Source of the DNA: Anaerolineaceae bacterium
Lineage (GTDB): Bacteria > Chloroflexota > Anaerolineae > Anaerolineales > Anaerolineaceae
DNA: 64,000 bases
Direction of reading: 5' to 3'
Assembly (NCBI GenBank): GCA_002702705.1
Contig: PABH01000044.1
Location: 1-64,000 of the forward strand
Part shown: positions 52,822-62,571 of the stretch, in pieces
How the letters are laid out: each line of letters begins with the position of its first letter
How positions within the stretch are numbered: the first letter of the stretch is position 1
The notes under the pieces: generated by a model
Told to the model about the DNA's origin: nothing
Seen by the model: only the letters and a program-made list of their open reading frames with translations
The model's database searches: none
Made by a program: the position numbers and the translations under genes

Positions 52822-55482
52822 ATGGTTAAAGATCCAATTTGTGGAATGGAGATAAATCCTGAAGAAGCCTTTGCTTCCAGAGAACACATGGGGCAAACGT
52901 TTTACTTTTGTTCAGAGAATTGTGTCACCACTTTCGATAACAATCCGCATCAATTTGCTCACCAACAAGAAAAAACCGTTGGTTCAGCATCAACCGGATA
53001 TAATCCAAATTCGCAGCTGCTCCAAATTGAACTGCCCGTCTTGAATTTATCAAAGGAAGGGCAATCTGGCAGAACAATAATTCAATCCGCCCTCAAGAAA
53101 GCGGCTGGAATTGAAAAAGTAATTGCTAATCCGGTTGAAGGTATGGTTGTGATCGACTATGACCCAAAGATAATCCAAGTTCTGGATATCGTTCATTTAA
53201 TCAAAAACACAGGATACCAGGTAGGCGGTGCTCAAAAACGGATTGGCATTGAAAATATTCGTTGTTCATCTTGTGTTGGATTTATTGAAAATGAATTAAT
53301 GTCCACACCAGGTGTTTTACATGCATCTGTTAATTTGGCAACACAGGAAGCAACGATAGATTACTTGCCAGAGCAAACAAATCAAGCCCAAATAAATAAA
53401 GCAATTGAAAATTGGGGATATAAAACTCATGCTGCAACCACTGAAGAACCTGTAGATAAACAGCAATTAGCCCATGAGAAAGAATATAAACGTTTAATGA
53501 GACGTTTTTGGTTTGCTGCATTCATATCCATTCCAGTATTGATCACGGCTTACCCAAAATTTCTTCCGATAATCCGGGACTGGTCGGCAGAAACACTTCG
53601 CTTAGCCTGGTTAGGAACCGCGGTTTTAACTTTACCTGTACTCATCTGGTCTGGCAGCGATTTTTTCACTGGTGCATGGTCTGCAATTAAACATCGAGCA
53701 GCAAACATGAATACTTTGATTACGCTAGGCACAGGTGCAGCCTGGTTATATTCAACATTTGCCATTCTTTTTCCGCAAGTATTTCCGGAAGGCACATCAG
53801 AACCATTTTTTGATGTAGTTGCAGTGGTAATCGCATTAGTAGTGCTTGGGCAAGCTTTGGAGCTTCGCGCAAAAGGGCGTACAAGTGAAGCGATCAAGAA
53901 ATTAATGGGGCTGCAGGCAAAAACAGCTCGTGTAATAAGAAATGACGTTGAAATCGACATTCCTGTGGAAGAAGTTCTGGTTGGTGATATTGTCCAGGTA
54001 CGCCCAGGTGAAAAAGTGCCAGTTGATGGTGTTATTTTAGAAGGCAGCTCAGCAGTGGATGAATCGATGCTGACAGGTGAAAGTCTTCCAGTTTCAAAGA
54101 AAGTGGGTGACGATGTAATTGGAGCTACACTTAACAAAACTGGGGCATTCAAATTTCGTACAACAAAGGTTGGAAAAGATACTGCTTTAGCCCAGATCGT
54201 CAAAATGGTTCAGGATGCGCAGAATAGCAAAGCACCCATTGCACGTTTAGCGGATACGATTTCAGGTTTTTTTGTACCGGTTGTGATGATTTTAGCTATC
54301 CTCACATTTGTGATATGGTTTGATTTCGGTCCTCAACCCCAACTTGTTTACGCGCTAGTCACCGCTGTTTCGGTTCTTATTATCGCTTGCCCATGTGCAT
54401 TAGGGTTAGCCACGCCAATGAGTCTGATGGTTGGAATCGGTAAAGGTGCTGAAAATGGCATTTTAATCCGCTCTGGTGAGGCCTTACAAACCGCTCAGGC
54501 AATCAAAACAGTGGTTTTAGATAAAACCGGCACCATTACAAAGGGTAAGCCAGAATTAACAGACATCGTCGTTGCAAAACAACAAAAAGACATGACCGAA
54601 GACGAATTATTAAAATTAGCCGCATCTGTAGAGACAATCAGTGAACACCCGCTAGCCGAAGCGATTGTTGTAGGAGCAAAAGAAAAAGGCTTAACATTAC
54701 TCAAACCTGAAGCTTTTGAAGCCATACCTGGACACGGGGTAGTAGCGACAATAGATAATCGCAACATTGCGCTGGGAAATCTAAAAATGATGAATCGCCA
54801 AAACATCGCGCTTGGGGATCTTCAAACTCAATCAGAAACATTAGCAAGTAATGGCAAAACACCAATGTTCATTGCGGTTGATGGTAATGCAGCCGGAATT
54901 ATTGCGGTAGCAGACACAGTAAAAGAAGATTCAAAAGAAGCCATCTCAGCTTTGCACAAGATGGGAATCGAGGTAGTTATGATCACCGGTGACAATCGCC
55001 GTACGGCTGAAGCAATTGCCAGACAGGTAGGGGTGGACCGGGTTCTCGCAGAAGTACTGCCGGAAGATAAAGCCCACAATATACACCTTCTTCAAGCAGA
55101 AGGCAAGAAAGTTGCCATGGTCGGCGATGGAATTAACGATGCCCCAGCACTCGCTCAAGCTGATGTCGGTCTTGCAATTGGCACTGGTACCGATGTTGCC
55201 ATTGAGGCTTCGGATATTACATTGATTAAGGGTAGTCTGAAAGGGGTTGTCACTGCTATCGAAGTAAGCCGTGCGACTATGCGCAATATCAGACAGAACC
55301 TTTTAGGTGCGTTTATTTATAACTCTTTAGGCGTCCCCATTGCTATGGGTTTATTATTCCCCTTCTTTGGGTTATTGTTAAGCCCGATGTTGGCAGGTGC
55401 TGCTATGGCATTTTCATCTGTTACAGTTGTAACGAACGCGAATCGGTTACGCGGCTTTCGTCCAAAGTTAAGCGCAAAATGA
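52822..55482 (+). CDS. copA: Copper P1B-ATPase with YHS and two HMA domains
   Basis: 886 residues. Order: YHS domain (1-45; KDPICGM, FCSENC), a heavy-metal-associated fold without CxxC (about 66-132), a second one with CSSC (about 138-205), then eight membrane helices and catalytic domains: [55 protein letters not shown]. It exports Cu(I). The degenerate first HMA domain probably has a regulatory or structural role. A cupredoxin gene follows, which could receive copper outside. Ribosome site AAAGAGG. Confidence 0.93.
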   Translation: MVKDPICGMEINPEEAFASREHMGQTFYFCSENCVTTFDNNPHQFAHQQEKTVGSASTGYNPNSQLLQIELPVLNLSKEGQSGRTIIQSALKKAAGIEKVIANPVEGMVVIDYDPKIIQVLDIVHLIKNTGYQVGGAQKRIGIENIRCSSCVGFIENELMSTPGVLHASVNLATQEATIDYLPEQTNQAQINKAIENWGYKTHAATTEEPVDKQQLAHEKEYKRLMRRFWFAAFISIPVLITAYPKFLPIIRDWSAETLRLAWLGTAVLTLPVLIWSGSDFFTGAWSAIKHRAANMNTLITLGTGAAWLYSTFAILFPQVFPEGTSEPFFDVVAVVIALVVLGQALELRAKGRTSEAIKKLMGLQAKTARVIRNDVEIDIPVEEVLVGDIVQVRPGEKVPVDGVILEGSSAVDESMLTGESLPVSKKVGDDVIGATLNKTGAFKFRTTKVGKDTALAQIVKMVQDAQNSKAPIARLADTISGFFVPVVMILAILTFVIWFDFGPQPQLVYALVTAVSVLIIACPCALGLATPMSLMVGIGKGAENGILIRSGEALQTAQAIKTVVLDKTGTITKGKPELTDIVVAKQQKDMTEDELLKLAASVETISEHPLAEAIVVGAKEKGLTLLKPEAFEAIPGHGVVATIDNRNIALGNLKMMNRQNIALGDLQTQSETLASNGKTPMFIAVDGNAAGIIAVADTVKEDSKEAISALHKMGIEVVMITGDNRRTAEAIARQVGVDRVLAEVLPEDKAHNIHLLQAEGKKVAMVGDGINDAPALAQADVGLAIGTGTDVAIEASDITLIKGSLKGVVTAIEVSRATMRNIRQNLLGAFIYNSLGVPIAMGLLFPFFGLLLSPMLAGAAMAFSSVTVVTNANRLRGFRPKLSAK

Positions 55483-55549
55483 AATAAAAAAAGCGAAAAA
55501 CAACAGCATTAAATTTCTTGAACTAGAAAATAATTAAGGAAAACATAAA

Positions 55550-55927
55550 ATGAACACAATACAAATTGCAGTTACAATCGGTGGCCTGGTTCTCAGTCTT
55601 TTTATCGTCTGGTTTTTCTGGTTGGCACCCAAAGGGCAAACCCGTGCGTCAACCGACCATGGCGGTATTCAGGAAGTAGCTATCACAGTAAAAGGCGGTT
55701 ATACTCCTGATATAATCGTGGTAAAAGCTGGGTATCCATTGCGGATGCGCTTTACCCGTCAGGAAAGTTCCACCTGCTCCGAGATGGTGCTTTTTCCGGA
55801 ATTGAATCAAAGTGCAAAACTTCCCGAAGGACAAGAGGTATCCATTGAATTTACACCTGAAAAGCCAGGAGAATATGGTTTTCAATGCCAGATGGGAATG
55901 CTTCGCGGAAAATTGATTGTTGAATAA
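55550..55927 (+). CDS. Membrane-anchored cupredoxin next to CopA
   Basis: 125 residues: N-terminal helix (about 5-27) and a cupredoxin domain with two ligand regions, ESSTCSEMVLFP and FQCQMGMLRGK. The Cys/Met set without His is typical of small cupredoxin-like partners of copper ATPases. It follows copA by 67 bp and precedes a terminator, so the two form an export unit. Confidence 0.84.
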   Translation: MNTIQIAVTIGGLVLSLFIVWFFWLAPKGQTRASTDHGGIQEVAITVKGGYTPDIIVVKAGYPLRMRFTRQESSTCSEMVLFPELNQSAKLPEGQEVSIEFTPEKPGEYGFQCQMGMLRGKLIVE

Positions 55928-55961
55928 AAAATTTATTTCCAATTTTTGAATAAAATCGTCT

Positions 55962-56002
55962 CTTCCCCCTTCTTATAAAAAAGATAGCGGGGAAGTTTTT
56001 TT
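55962..56002 (+). terminator. Rho-independent terminator
   Basis: CTTCCCC pairs with GGGGAAG across a loop of about 20 nt and is followed by TTTTTTT. Confidence 0.75.
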
Positions 56003-56072
56003 AAATACAAATAAGTCTGAATACAATTTTTTTGTACTATTTACACATGCAATATTAATCCATTGAATCTTT

Positions 56073-56086
56073 AGGCAAAATTGCCT
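56073..56086. promoter_or_regulatory. AGGCA-N4-TGCCT palindrome before cystathionine beta-synthase
   Basis: AGGCA-AAAT-TGCCT with flanks TT..AA giving 8-bp arms (TTAGGCAA/TTGCCTAA). It lies 306 bp before the start codon; the long leader between holds the attenuator. Confidence 0.6.
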
Positions 56087-56234
56087 AAAAATTATTCAGC
56101 AAGTTTGCGCATCTATGATTTACGAAAACCAATTAAAATAACAATATTGATGAAAAGAAAATTCTGATTATAGTTTTATGGATGGAAGAAATATGATTAT
56201 GGTTATTGAAAAAAAGAGTAATTGCACCTGTATT

Positions 56235-56380
56235 CGGCGGGAACTGTTTCTTCCGCCGCAGTAATAGTTCGTATTATTAAAAAGACCAACTGCCGCAGGC
56301 GGCAAACAGTTACCCGCTCGATCGCAATTATCGAAAGGCTACATTGTTTGCCGTTTTTTTATTGCAGTTGGTCTTTTTTT
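56235..56380 (+). promoter_or_regulatory. Nested-terminator attenuator in the cbs leader
   Basis: First, a strong hairpin CGGCGG..CCGCCG (56235-56258). Then AAAGACCAACTGC pairs with GCAGTTGGTCTTTTTTT (56281-56380). Inside it CGGCAAACA pairs with TGTTTGCCG followed by seven T (56300-56360). TGCCGCAGGCGGCA (56291-56304) can form a competing hairpin that breaks both stems. Two stems each ending in a T run just before the ribosome site indicate transcription attenuation. I do not see T-box or SAM-riboswitch consensus motifs, so the ligand is unknown. Confidence 0.65.
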
Positions 56381-56391
56381 ATAAGGAAAAT

Positions 56392-57843
56392 ATGATGCTT
56401 ACCACAATATCAAATAAGAATATAGAAATTCGAGATCGCCAAATGAATGTAAACAATACAATTTTAGAAACAATCGGATACACACCTTTAGTACGTCTCA
56501 ATCATGTAATTTCGAGCCATGTGATTGCTAACATTTATGCCAAAGTTGAATTTTTTAATCCGGCAGGTTCAATTAAAGATCGAATTGGTCTTTCAATCAT
56601 CGAAAACGCTGAAAAAGAAGGGCTTCTGAAACCGGGTGGAACAATTGTTGAAGCGACATCAGGAAACACTGGAGCTGGTTTGATTTTGGCAGCTAATGTT
56701 AAAGGTTATAAATGTGTTTTTGTCATGCCAGATAAAATGAGTGAAGAAAAAGTGCAATTTCTTCGAGCGTTTGGTGCACGAGTTGTGATTACCCCAACAG
56801 CAGTTGCTCCGGATGATCCAAGAAGTTATTACAGTGTCGCCGAAAGAATTGTACGGGAAACTCCTAACAGCATTCTTGCTAATCAATACCACAACCCAGC
56901 CAATCCTGAGGCACATTACCGTTTCACGGGTCCAGAAATATGGGAACAAACAGCAGGAAAAATTGATGTGTTTGTCGCCGGTATGGGAACCGGGGGAACA
57001 ATCAGTGGAACTGCCCGTTTTTTAAAACAACAAAACCCGGATATAAAAGTAGTAGGTGTTGATATTAAGGGCTCGCTGCTTTATGAAACCTGGAAAAATG
57101 GATTTGTACCCCCTGACGCACATCCAAAAACTTATAAAATTGAAGGCATTGGAGAAGATTTTCTTCCATCAACTTTAGATCTATCTTTAATTGATGAAGT
57201 TGTCCAGGTTGATGATCGCGAATCATTCCTTATGGCTCGTCGATTGGTAAGGGAAGAAGGCATATTTTCTGGAGGATCATCCGGTTCTGCGGTGGCTGGT
57301 TTATTAAAATCCGAGATTATCCGGTCATTAGATCCTGAAAAAAATGTAGTTGTGATTTTCCCCGATTCTGGAAACCGTTATTTATCAAAAATATATGATG
57401 ATAATTGGATGCGAGAAAATGGATTTTGGACAAATAACCAGATTACGGATTCAATTCTCGCCGTTCTCAAAACAAATGCCCAGATTCCTCTGGTTGTTGC
57501 CCATGCTGCCGAAGAAATGAAGAGTGTCGTAAAAAAAATGAATAAGTATGACATATCGCAATTACCAGTTGTTAATGAATTAAACAAATTAATTGGCATT
57601 GTCAGCGAAACAGACATACTCGATCACCTTCTAAATTCAAATCATACACATGATCCGTTTGAAACAATAGAAACAATTATTAACCCAAACGTATTAACTG
57701 CAGATCAAGAATCAAATATACAAAGCCTGTTTCCAGCCTTTGAACGTGGAAAAGTTGTCATTGTCGTTGATTCTAACAATCAGCCAGTTGGCATGTTAAC
57801 CAAAATTGATTTGATAGATTACCTGACAGGAAAAATTGGGTGA
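56392..57843 (+). CDS. cbs: Cystathionine beta-synthase with CBS pair
   Basis: 483 residues. PLP-dependent fold II domain with Lys62 in NPAGSIKDR, TSGNTGAGL and the glycine loop GMGTGGTISGT, then a C-terminal pair of CBS domains (VVKKMNKYDISQLPVVNE and GKVVIVVDSNNQPVGMLT). It condenses serine with homocysteine to cystathionine and can also release H2S from cysteine. ATG at 56392 follows ATAAGGA; the internal Met18 is a possible start. The gene faces the next enzyme of the pathway. Confidence 0.88.
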   Translation: MMLTTISNKNIEIRDRQMNVNNTILETIGYTPLVRLNHVISSHVIANIYAKVEFFNPAGSIKDRIGLSIIENAEKEGLLKPGGTIVEATSGNTGAGLILAANVKGYKCVFVMPDKMSEEKVQFLRAFGARVVITPTAVAPDDPRSYYSVAERIVRETPNSILANQYHNPANPEAHYRFTGPEIWEQTAGKIDVFVAGMGTGGTISGTARFLKQQNPDIKVVGVDIKGSLLYETWKNGFVPPDAHPKTYKIEGIGEDFLPSTLDLSLIDEVVQVDDRESFLMARRLVREEGIFSGGSSGSAVAGLLKSEIIRSLDPEKNVVVIFPDSGNRYLSKIYDDNWMRENGFWTNNQITDSILAVLKTNAQIPLVVAHAAEEMKSVVKKMNKYDISQLPVVNELNKLIGIVSETDILDHLLNSNHTHDPFETIETIINPNVLTADQESNIQSLFPAFERGKVVIVVDSNNQPVGMLTKIDLIDYLTGKIG

Positions 57844-57854
57844 TATTATAAAAA

Positions 57855-57888
57855 CGGCAGGCCCTTTATTTTTTAGAGGTGCCTGCCG
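57855..57888. terminator. Bidirectional terminator between cbs and the gamma-lyase gene
   Basis: CGGCAGGC pairs with GCCTGCCG. T-rich sequence lies within the loop and AT-rich sequence on both sides. It sits between convergent genes. Confidence 0.6.
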
Positions 57889-57923
57889 CTAACTATAATA
57901 CTAAAAAGTTGCGTAGTTTTTAG

Positions 57924-59090
57924 TTACAAAGTACTTAAAGCCTGATCTAAATCCGCTATTAGATCATCGACACTTTCGATTCCGACCGAAAGCCTCACTA
58001 AACCAGCAGGCACTTCCAACGGGCTGCCTGCAACGGATGCATGCGTCATTACGGCGGGTATCTCAATTAAGGACTCAACCCCACCCAGACTCTCGGCCAA
58101 AGAAAAAATCCGGGTAGCCTCAACCATTTTTCTTGCTGCATTCTCCCCACCTTTAAGAATTATGGATACCATTCCCCCAAACATTTTCATTTGTTTTTTC
58201 GCCACAAGATGTCCAGCGTGATTGACCAATCCCGGATAAATTACGTGATCCACAGCCGGATGTTCATTAAGAAATTTTGAGACTTTAGCTGCATTTTCTG
58301 AATGCCGTTCCATGCGCAATGCAAGCGTTTTTATTCCCCGCAAAGTTAACCAGCAATCCATTATACCTGGTACTGCGCCGATGGAATTTTGTAAGAACTT
58401 TAATTGTTCATAGTGTTTTGCTTCTTTACTGATGATAGCACCGCCAATAACATCAGAATGTCCGCCAATATACTTTGTTGTTGAATGGATTACAAAATCT
58501 GCCCCTTGTGCAAGCGGTTGTTGCAAATAAGGTGATGCAAAGGTATTGTCTACAGCGACAAGAATCTGCGGCGAAAATAATTTCACCCGTCTTAAAATTT
58601 CAGCGATGTCTGCGATTTTTAACAAAGGATTAGTGGGTGTTTCTAACCAAACCAAACGAGTCTCTTCACGTAAGTTTTTTTCTACCTGGTTCGGATCGCC
58701 TATATCTACATAGGAAAATAGTATTCCAAATTCTTTTAAAACTCGCTCAAACAACCGATACGTTCCCCCATAAACGTCATTCGATACCAATACATGTTCA
58801 CCGGGTTTAATCAAACGTAATAACGTATCAATCGCTGCCATTCCTGAAGAAAAAGCCAATCCATAGGTTGGTTGATCCAGTTCAAGCCCTTCCAAAGCCG
58901 CCAAACATTGTTCTAAAGCCAGGCGCGTAGGGTTTGCTGTACGACTATAATCAAATCCTTTTAGAACACCAACTTCTGATTGGATATACGTCGATGTTTG
59001 ATAAATAGGTGTGATCACAGCCCCCGTAGCCGAATCAGGCTCTTGTCCGGCGTGAATCGCCAATGTTTCGATATGAGATTTATAGGTCAT
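57924..59090 (-). CDS. Cystathionine gamma-lyase/gamma-synthase family enzyme
   Basis: 388 residues from an ATG with AAGGAG upstream; longer readings add a tail not found in the family. Cys/Met-metabolism PLP enzyme: AIHAGQEPD start, SGMAAIDTLL, and the PLP Lys in STTKYIGGHSDVIGGA. Paired with cystathionine beta-synthase it most likely splits cystathionine into cysteine (reverse transsulfuration). Gamma-synthase activity cannot be excluded by sequence alone. Confidence 0.88.
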   Translation of the reverse strand: MTYKSHIETLAIHAGQEPDSATGAVITPIYQTSTYIQSEVGVLKGFDYSRTANPTRLALEQCLAALEGLELDQPTYGLAFSSGMAAIDTLLRLIKPGEHVLVSNDVYGGTYRLFERVLKEFGILFSYVDIGDPNQVEKNLREETRLVWLETPTNPLLKIADIAEILRRVKLFSPQILVAVDNTFASPYLQQPLAQGADFVIHSTTKYIGGHSDVIGGAIISKEAKHYEQLKFLQNSIGAVPGIMDCWLTLRGIKTLALRMERHSENAAKVSKFLNEHPAVDHVIYPGLVNHAGHLVAKKQMKMFGGMVSIILKGGENAARKMVEATRIFSLAESLGGVESLIEIPAVMTHASVAGSPLEVPAGLVRLSVGIESVDDLIADLDQALSTL

Positions 59091-59195
59091 CTTAAAATTA
59101 CTCCTTGACTGATCATTAAAGCATTCCGTTTCTTTTGTATAAAAACCGACGTGTTGTTGAATTTCAGGATACCATGCATAATACAACTCTGGAAT

Positions 59196-59209
59196 AAGCA
59201 ATTATGCTC
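59196..59209. promoter_or_regulatory. AGGCA-type palindrome before the gamma-lyase gene
   Basis: AAGCA-ATTA-TGCTC: the same spacing with two or three mismatches, 106 bp upstream of the gamma-lyase start (which reads to the left). Confidence 0.4.
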
Positions 59210-59318
59210 TATGGATTATCAGCTAATTAGCGCTTAAGTATTCAAAAATTTCGATTTACAATTTGAACGGGAAAAAACTCCATTGAATTTATCTTTGTGA
59301 ATAGGAGTCTTGTAATAT

Positions 59319-60305
59319 ATGTTAGACGAAAAATTTGACGACAATCAATATGAATCTACAATCGATTATATAGATACTACTGCGATCCAGATGTTTCCGC
59401 AGACCAGAAGCAAAAAACATCTTATTCTAAGAATATTTCTTATTATCCTAATTTTTAGTTCGGGTCTTGGAAGTGGTTACTTTTTATGGGGTAGAGAATC
59501 CATGACCCACAATAACACAAATGAGCTCACATCATTAGTTAATTCAATATTTCCAAAAGAAGGCATCAATCTCAAAATTCGATACGGAAATATTGGTCCC
59601 GCATTAATTGATTCTGGCACTATCGATCTAAAAACTTTTGTAGAACTTTACGAACAATCTGGTCAGCCGCTTTCCGACCAGGAAATCGAAATTCTAACAA
59701 AAGGCAGCCAAAACGAAATTGTAATAACACGTGAAAATGCCCATTTTCTCCTCAATTACTTTTGGGCATTAGGGTTAACGAATAAAAATCCATTGTTAGA
59801 CAATGGTCCAATTCAACAAGCCAGTAACGGACAAATTGACCGTTTTGCGTCTACTGGTGGTTGGACGATAGGAACAAAACCCGTTAAAGAGCTTTTTTCA
59901 AGCGCAGAAATCGTTACTTTGTCACCTGAACAACAGGCATTCGTCCAGGAAGTCTCTCAGGCAGTCTACCGCCCTTGCTGTGATAACCCCACCCATTTTC
60001 CGGATTGCAACCATGGTATGGCAATGCTTGGCTTACTTGAATTAATGGCTTCTCAGAATGCCACTGAAGAGGAAATGTTCAAAACTGCTAAATATGCCAA
60101 CGCTTTCTGGTTTCCACAACAAACATTAGAACAAGCAATGTATTTCAAAGCCACGCAAAAAGAAAATTATAAAAATATTGACGCAAAACAGATTGTTGGA
60201 TATCAATATTCTTCTGGTAGCGGTTTCCAAAACATTCACCAGTGGCTTTCACAAAATGGTCTTTTGGAAAAAGCACAAAATAGTGGAAGCAATTGCGGCG
60301 TGTAA
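59319..60305 (+). CDS. Membrane-anchored hypothetical protein with Cys/His motif
   Basis: 328 residues: cytoplasmic N-terminus, one membrane helix (about 36-58), and an outer, mostly helical domain. The conserved-looking centre, YRPCCDNPTHFPDCNHGMAM, holds three Cys and two His and is likely a metal site. A final Cys lies in the tail (GSNCGV). I do not recognise a characterised family. It is a single gene between the sulfur enzymes and the ccm cluster, ended by a terminator. Confidence 0.72.
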   Translation: MLDEKFDDNQYESTIDYIDTTAIQMFPQTRSKKHLILRIFLIILIFSSGLGSGYFLWGRESMTHNNTNELTSLVNSIFPKEGINLKIRYGNIGPALIDSGTIDLKTFVELYEQSGQPLSDQEIEILTKGSQNEIVITRENAHFLLNYFWALGLTNKNPLLDNGPIQQASNGQIDRFASTGGWTIGTKPVKELFSSAEIVTLSPEQQAFVQEVSQAVYRPCCDNPTHFPDCNHGMAMLGLLELMASQNATEEEMFKTAKYANAFWFPQQTLEQAMYFKATQKENYKNIDAKQIVGYQYSSGSGFQNIHQWLSQNGLLEKAQNSGSNCGV

Positions 60306-60376
60306 TTGATTCTTAACATCAAACCTCAAAATCAATCTGTATTTTCACAAAACATCAACCGATAATTCGAAAATCG

Positions 60377-60407
60377 AAAATAGCCACGATCTTACGTGGC
60401 TATTTTT
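60377..60407 (+). terminator. Rho-independent terminator
   Basis: AAAATAGCCACG pairs with CGTGGCTATTTT (loop of six), and T continues after the stem. Confidence 0.85.
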
Positions 60408-60790
60408 ATGCCGATATGTTCAGCAGCAAGTGATCGGATTTTGGGTTTACAATTGGAAAATAAACAATCAATCCTTACCCGGAATAAGGCAATTGAACGC
60501 CCAAAAACACACAAAAGAAGTCTATTAAGCAAATGCGCTAACAACAGGGGGGGTGGGAAACAATAAACCACAAACTTCTTGTTTCCAATTTCGCAAAACA
60601 GGTATAAATTGAACAGACATGGTATCCTCTATACCATGTCTGTTCATTATTTTTTTCTAACAACATTCGAACGATCCAACTTTATCATCCAAATTGCTTT
60701 TGCTCGAAAATTAGATGTCGAAAAAGCTTATCATTTGTAGCTGTGTAAAAACATGCAAGTATGTCACAAACTAATGTTTAAAAAAACCTA
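60408..60790. other. Gene-free stretch with perfect 15-bp inverted repeat
   Basis: GAACAGACATGGTAT (60611-60625) and ATACCATGTCTGTTC (60631-60645) form a perfect stem with a five-base loop, followed by ATTATTTTTTTT. It could terminate a short plus-strand RNA or be the end of a lost element; no gene is seen just upstream of it. Confidence 0.55.
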
Positions 60791-61999
60791 TTAATCTTCC
60801 TTGCCAGATTTCGCAGCCTTTGCCATTTGCTGCAATTCCAACCTTCGATTCACATAATCATCATTCTCAATTTCACCACGGTCAAACGCATAATCCAAAA
60901 CAGCAATCTCTGTTATTAAATCATCAAAACTTTTCGTGATAGGCAAATCTTTTTTTCCCGGATGTTTGCTAATCCACCACCCCACAAAAAGCAGTGCTAT
61001 ACCTAAAATCAATCCCGCTAAACCAATACCTACATCAAAATTGCGAGATTCACTATCAGGAAATTTCTTATTACCCAAATCACCGTCAATTTTTAGTAAT
61101 AGCTGCAAACTTTCACCCGCCTTAAGCGCATCATGAGAATAGACAGAAAAATTTTCCCCATTTTGCATAGGCCACACACCAGATAATGCTACACCTTCTC
61201 CTTCAAGAGATACGCCTGAATCTTTTGGAAGTAGAAAGCTCATACTTCCAATTGGTATAGGTGCACGGTAGGAAAAAGAATGATTTGTCTTTTCAGGTAA
61301 TAAAAAAGTGACCATCACGCGGCTTCGTTGTTCACCGGGAACAAGCGGTGCGGTATCCGCAAATCCATTTGGAAATTGCAAGAATCTTCCACCATTGTCA
61401 CCTTTGAAAGACACATTTGTTGCGTCTTCAGGTAACGGAAATTTCACTGTGACATTTGTGCCGTCTTCTAATTGCAGAGCATCTTTAATGGTCTTATCTC
61501 CCAGATTCGATAAAACGTAAACCTCGGAAACCTCCACTCCATACTGGTCATTATAAAACAAAACATGAAGCTGATCTATTTGCGCGTTAGAAAGATCGTT
61601 CGTCTCCTCATATATTGGAATGTCCAACTGTATCGATGTTTGTCCAGAAACAGCTTGTTTAGACTCAGAAAAATACATCGCATCATTGTAATTTGCCATT
61701 ACCGCGTAAATCAATCCGGGCTCAAAAGAAACATCCTCAAACGAATATGTGCCATCCGAAGTGGATTTCCCATGCAGCATAAGTTTATCCGTATTGTGTT
61801 CATCCCAGGCATGAAGCATCAACTCTAAATTATCGGGAACATTCGCTCCAGCAGTTTCATTAATGATTGCACCGAGCACTTTGCCGTTCCACGATTCATT
61901 TCCCTGAGGCGGTGTTGGCGTTTGTGCAGAACTGATGGATGTGGGGATAAATAACACGATAAACAGCAATAATAATATTGGTAATTTTCTTATTTTCAT
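60791..61999 (-). CDS. Exported beta-sandwich membrane protein in the ccm cluster
   Basis: 402 residues: signal peptide, a carboxypeptidase-regulatory-like domain (about 35-125, GKVLGAIINETAG, DGTYSFEDVSF), a second beta-rich domain, one membrane helix (about 335-355, GLAGLILGIALLFVGWW), and a cytoplasmic end (DYAFDRGEIENDDYVNRRLELQ) resembling the short helical tail of CcmI-like proteins. It follows the zinc-ribbon, ccmH and ccmF genes. It may help apocytochrome handling, but this is by context only. Confidence 0.72.
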   Translation of the reverse strand: MKIRKLPILLLLFIVLFIPTSISSAQTPTPPQGNESWNGKVLGAIINETAGANVPDNLELMLHAWDEHNTDKLMLHGKSTSDGTYSFEDVSFEPGLIYAVMANYNDAMYFSESKQAVSGQTSIQLDIPIYEETNDLSNAQIDQLHVLFYNDQYGVEVSEVYVLSNLGDKTIKDALQLEDGTNVTVKFPLPEDATNVSFKGDNGGRFLQFPNGFADTAPLVPGEQRSRVMVTFLLPEKTNHSFSYRAPIPIGSMSFLLPKDSGVSLEGEGVALSGVWPMQNGENFSVYSHDALKAGESLQLLLKIDGDLGNKKFPDSESRNFDVGIGLAGLILGIALLFVGWWISKHPGKKDLPITKSFDDLITEIAVLDYAFDRGEIENDDYVNRRLELQQMAKAAKSGKED

Positions 62000-62025
62000 C
62001 AATCATATTCCTCAAAGCTCTAGTT

Positions 62026-62571
62026 TCAGTCTGTTGAAAATTTATTGGTGGCGTATATCAAAAGTTTTCCGCATTTCGAACAAAAATGTGCTTCCAATTC
62101 AGTTGCAGCGCCGCAATTCGGACAAAATTTAGTCACAGGATGTTGCTTATCTGAATTATTACCAACAGCGCCGCAATTTGGACAAAAATTATCAGTCCCA
62201 TTTAGGTCTGTGCCGCATTTTTCGCATTTGGTCTTTTTGCCAATTTCTTCACGGCGTTTTCGGATTAAATTCTCCAAATCGCCAGAAACATTTTGATCTG
62301 AAAAAAGTGTTCCTGCCTGGTTTAGGAGCTGCACACGCATGATTCGATGGTCATCTTCTGTTATTTTTCCAGTTTGAAAATCGAAATCCAAATCGCTTAG
62401 CGCATATAAAACCTCTTGATAATCGATATTATTATTTGCCCGGTTGGCGCCTTTTTTTTCATTCCCTGAATTTATCGATAAAGACGGTTGGTTTTTCAAA
62501 AAAGGTTTTAATAGCACTGGTAGACAAAATATTAGTACGGCGAATCCAATTAATAATGAGCCAATATCCAT
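62026..62571 (-). CDS. CcmI-like protein with zinc-ribbon end
   Basis: 181 residues: N-terminal membrane helix, a helical segment (YQEVLYALSDLDFDFQTGKITEDD) like those in CcmI-related proteins, and four CxxC knuckles (CEKCG, CPNCG, CPNCG, CSKCG) forming two zinc ribbons. It starts directly at the end of ccmH. It probably assists the haem-ligation complex. Confidence 0.75.
   Translation of the reverse strand: MDIGSLLIGFAVLIFCLPVLLKPFLKNQPSLSINSGNEKKGANRANNNIDYQEVLYALSDLDFDFQTGKITEDDHRIMRVQLLNQAGTLFSDQNVSGDLENLIRKRREEIGKKTKCEKCGTDLNGTDNFCPNCGAVGNNSDKQHPVTKFCPNCGAATELEAHFCSKCGKLLIYATNKFSTD

Noticed and set aside
60484-60505. Additional AGGCA palindrome (AAGGCAATTGAACGCCC)
   Set aside because: Spacing between arms is wrong and it is not upstream of a gene in either direction at a usable distance.
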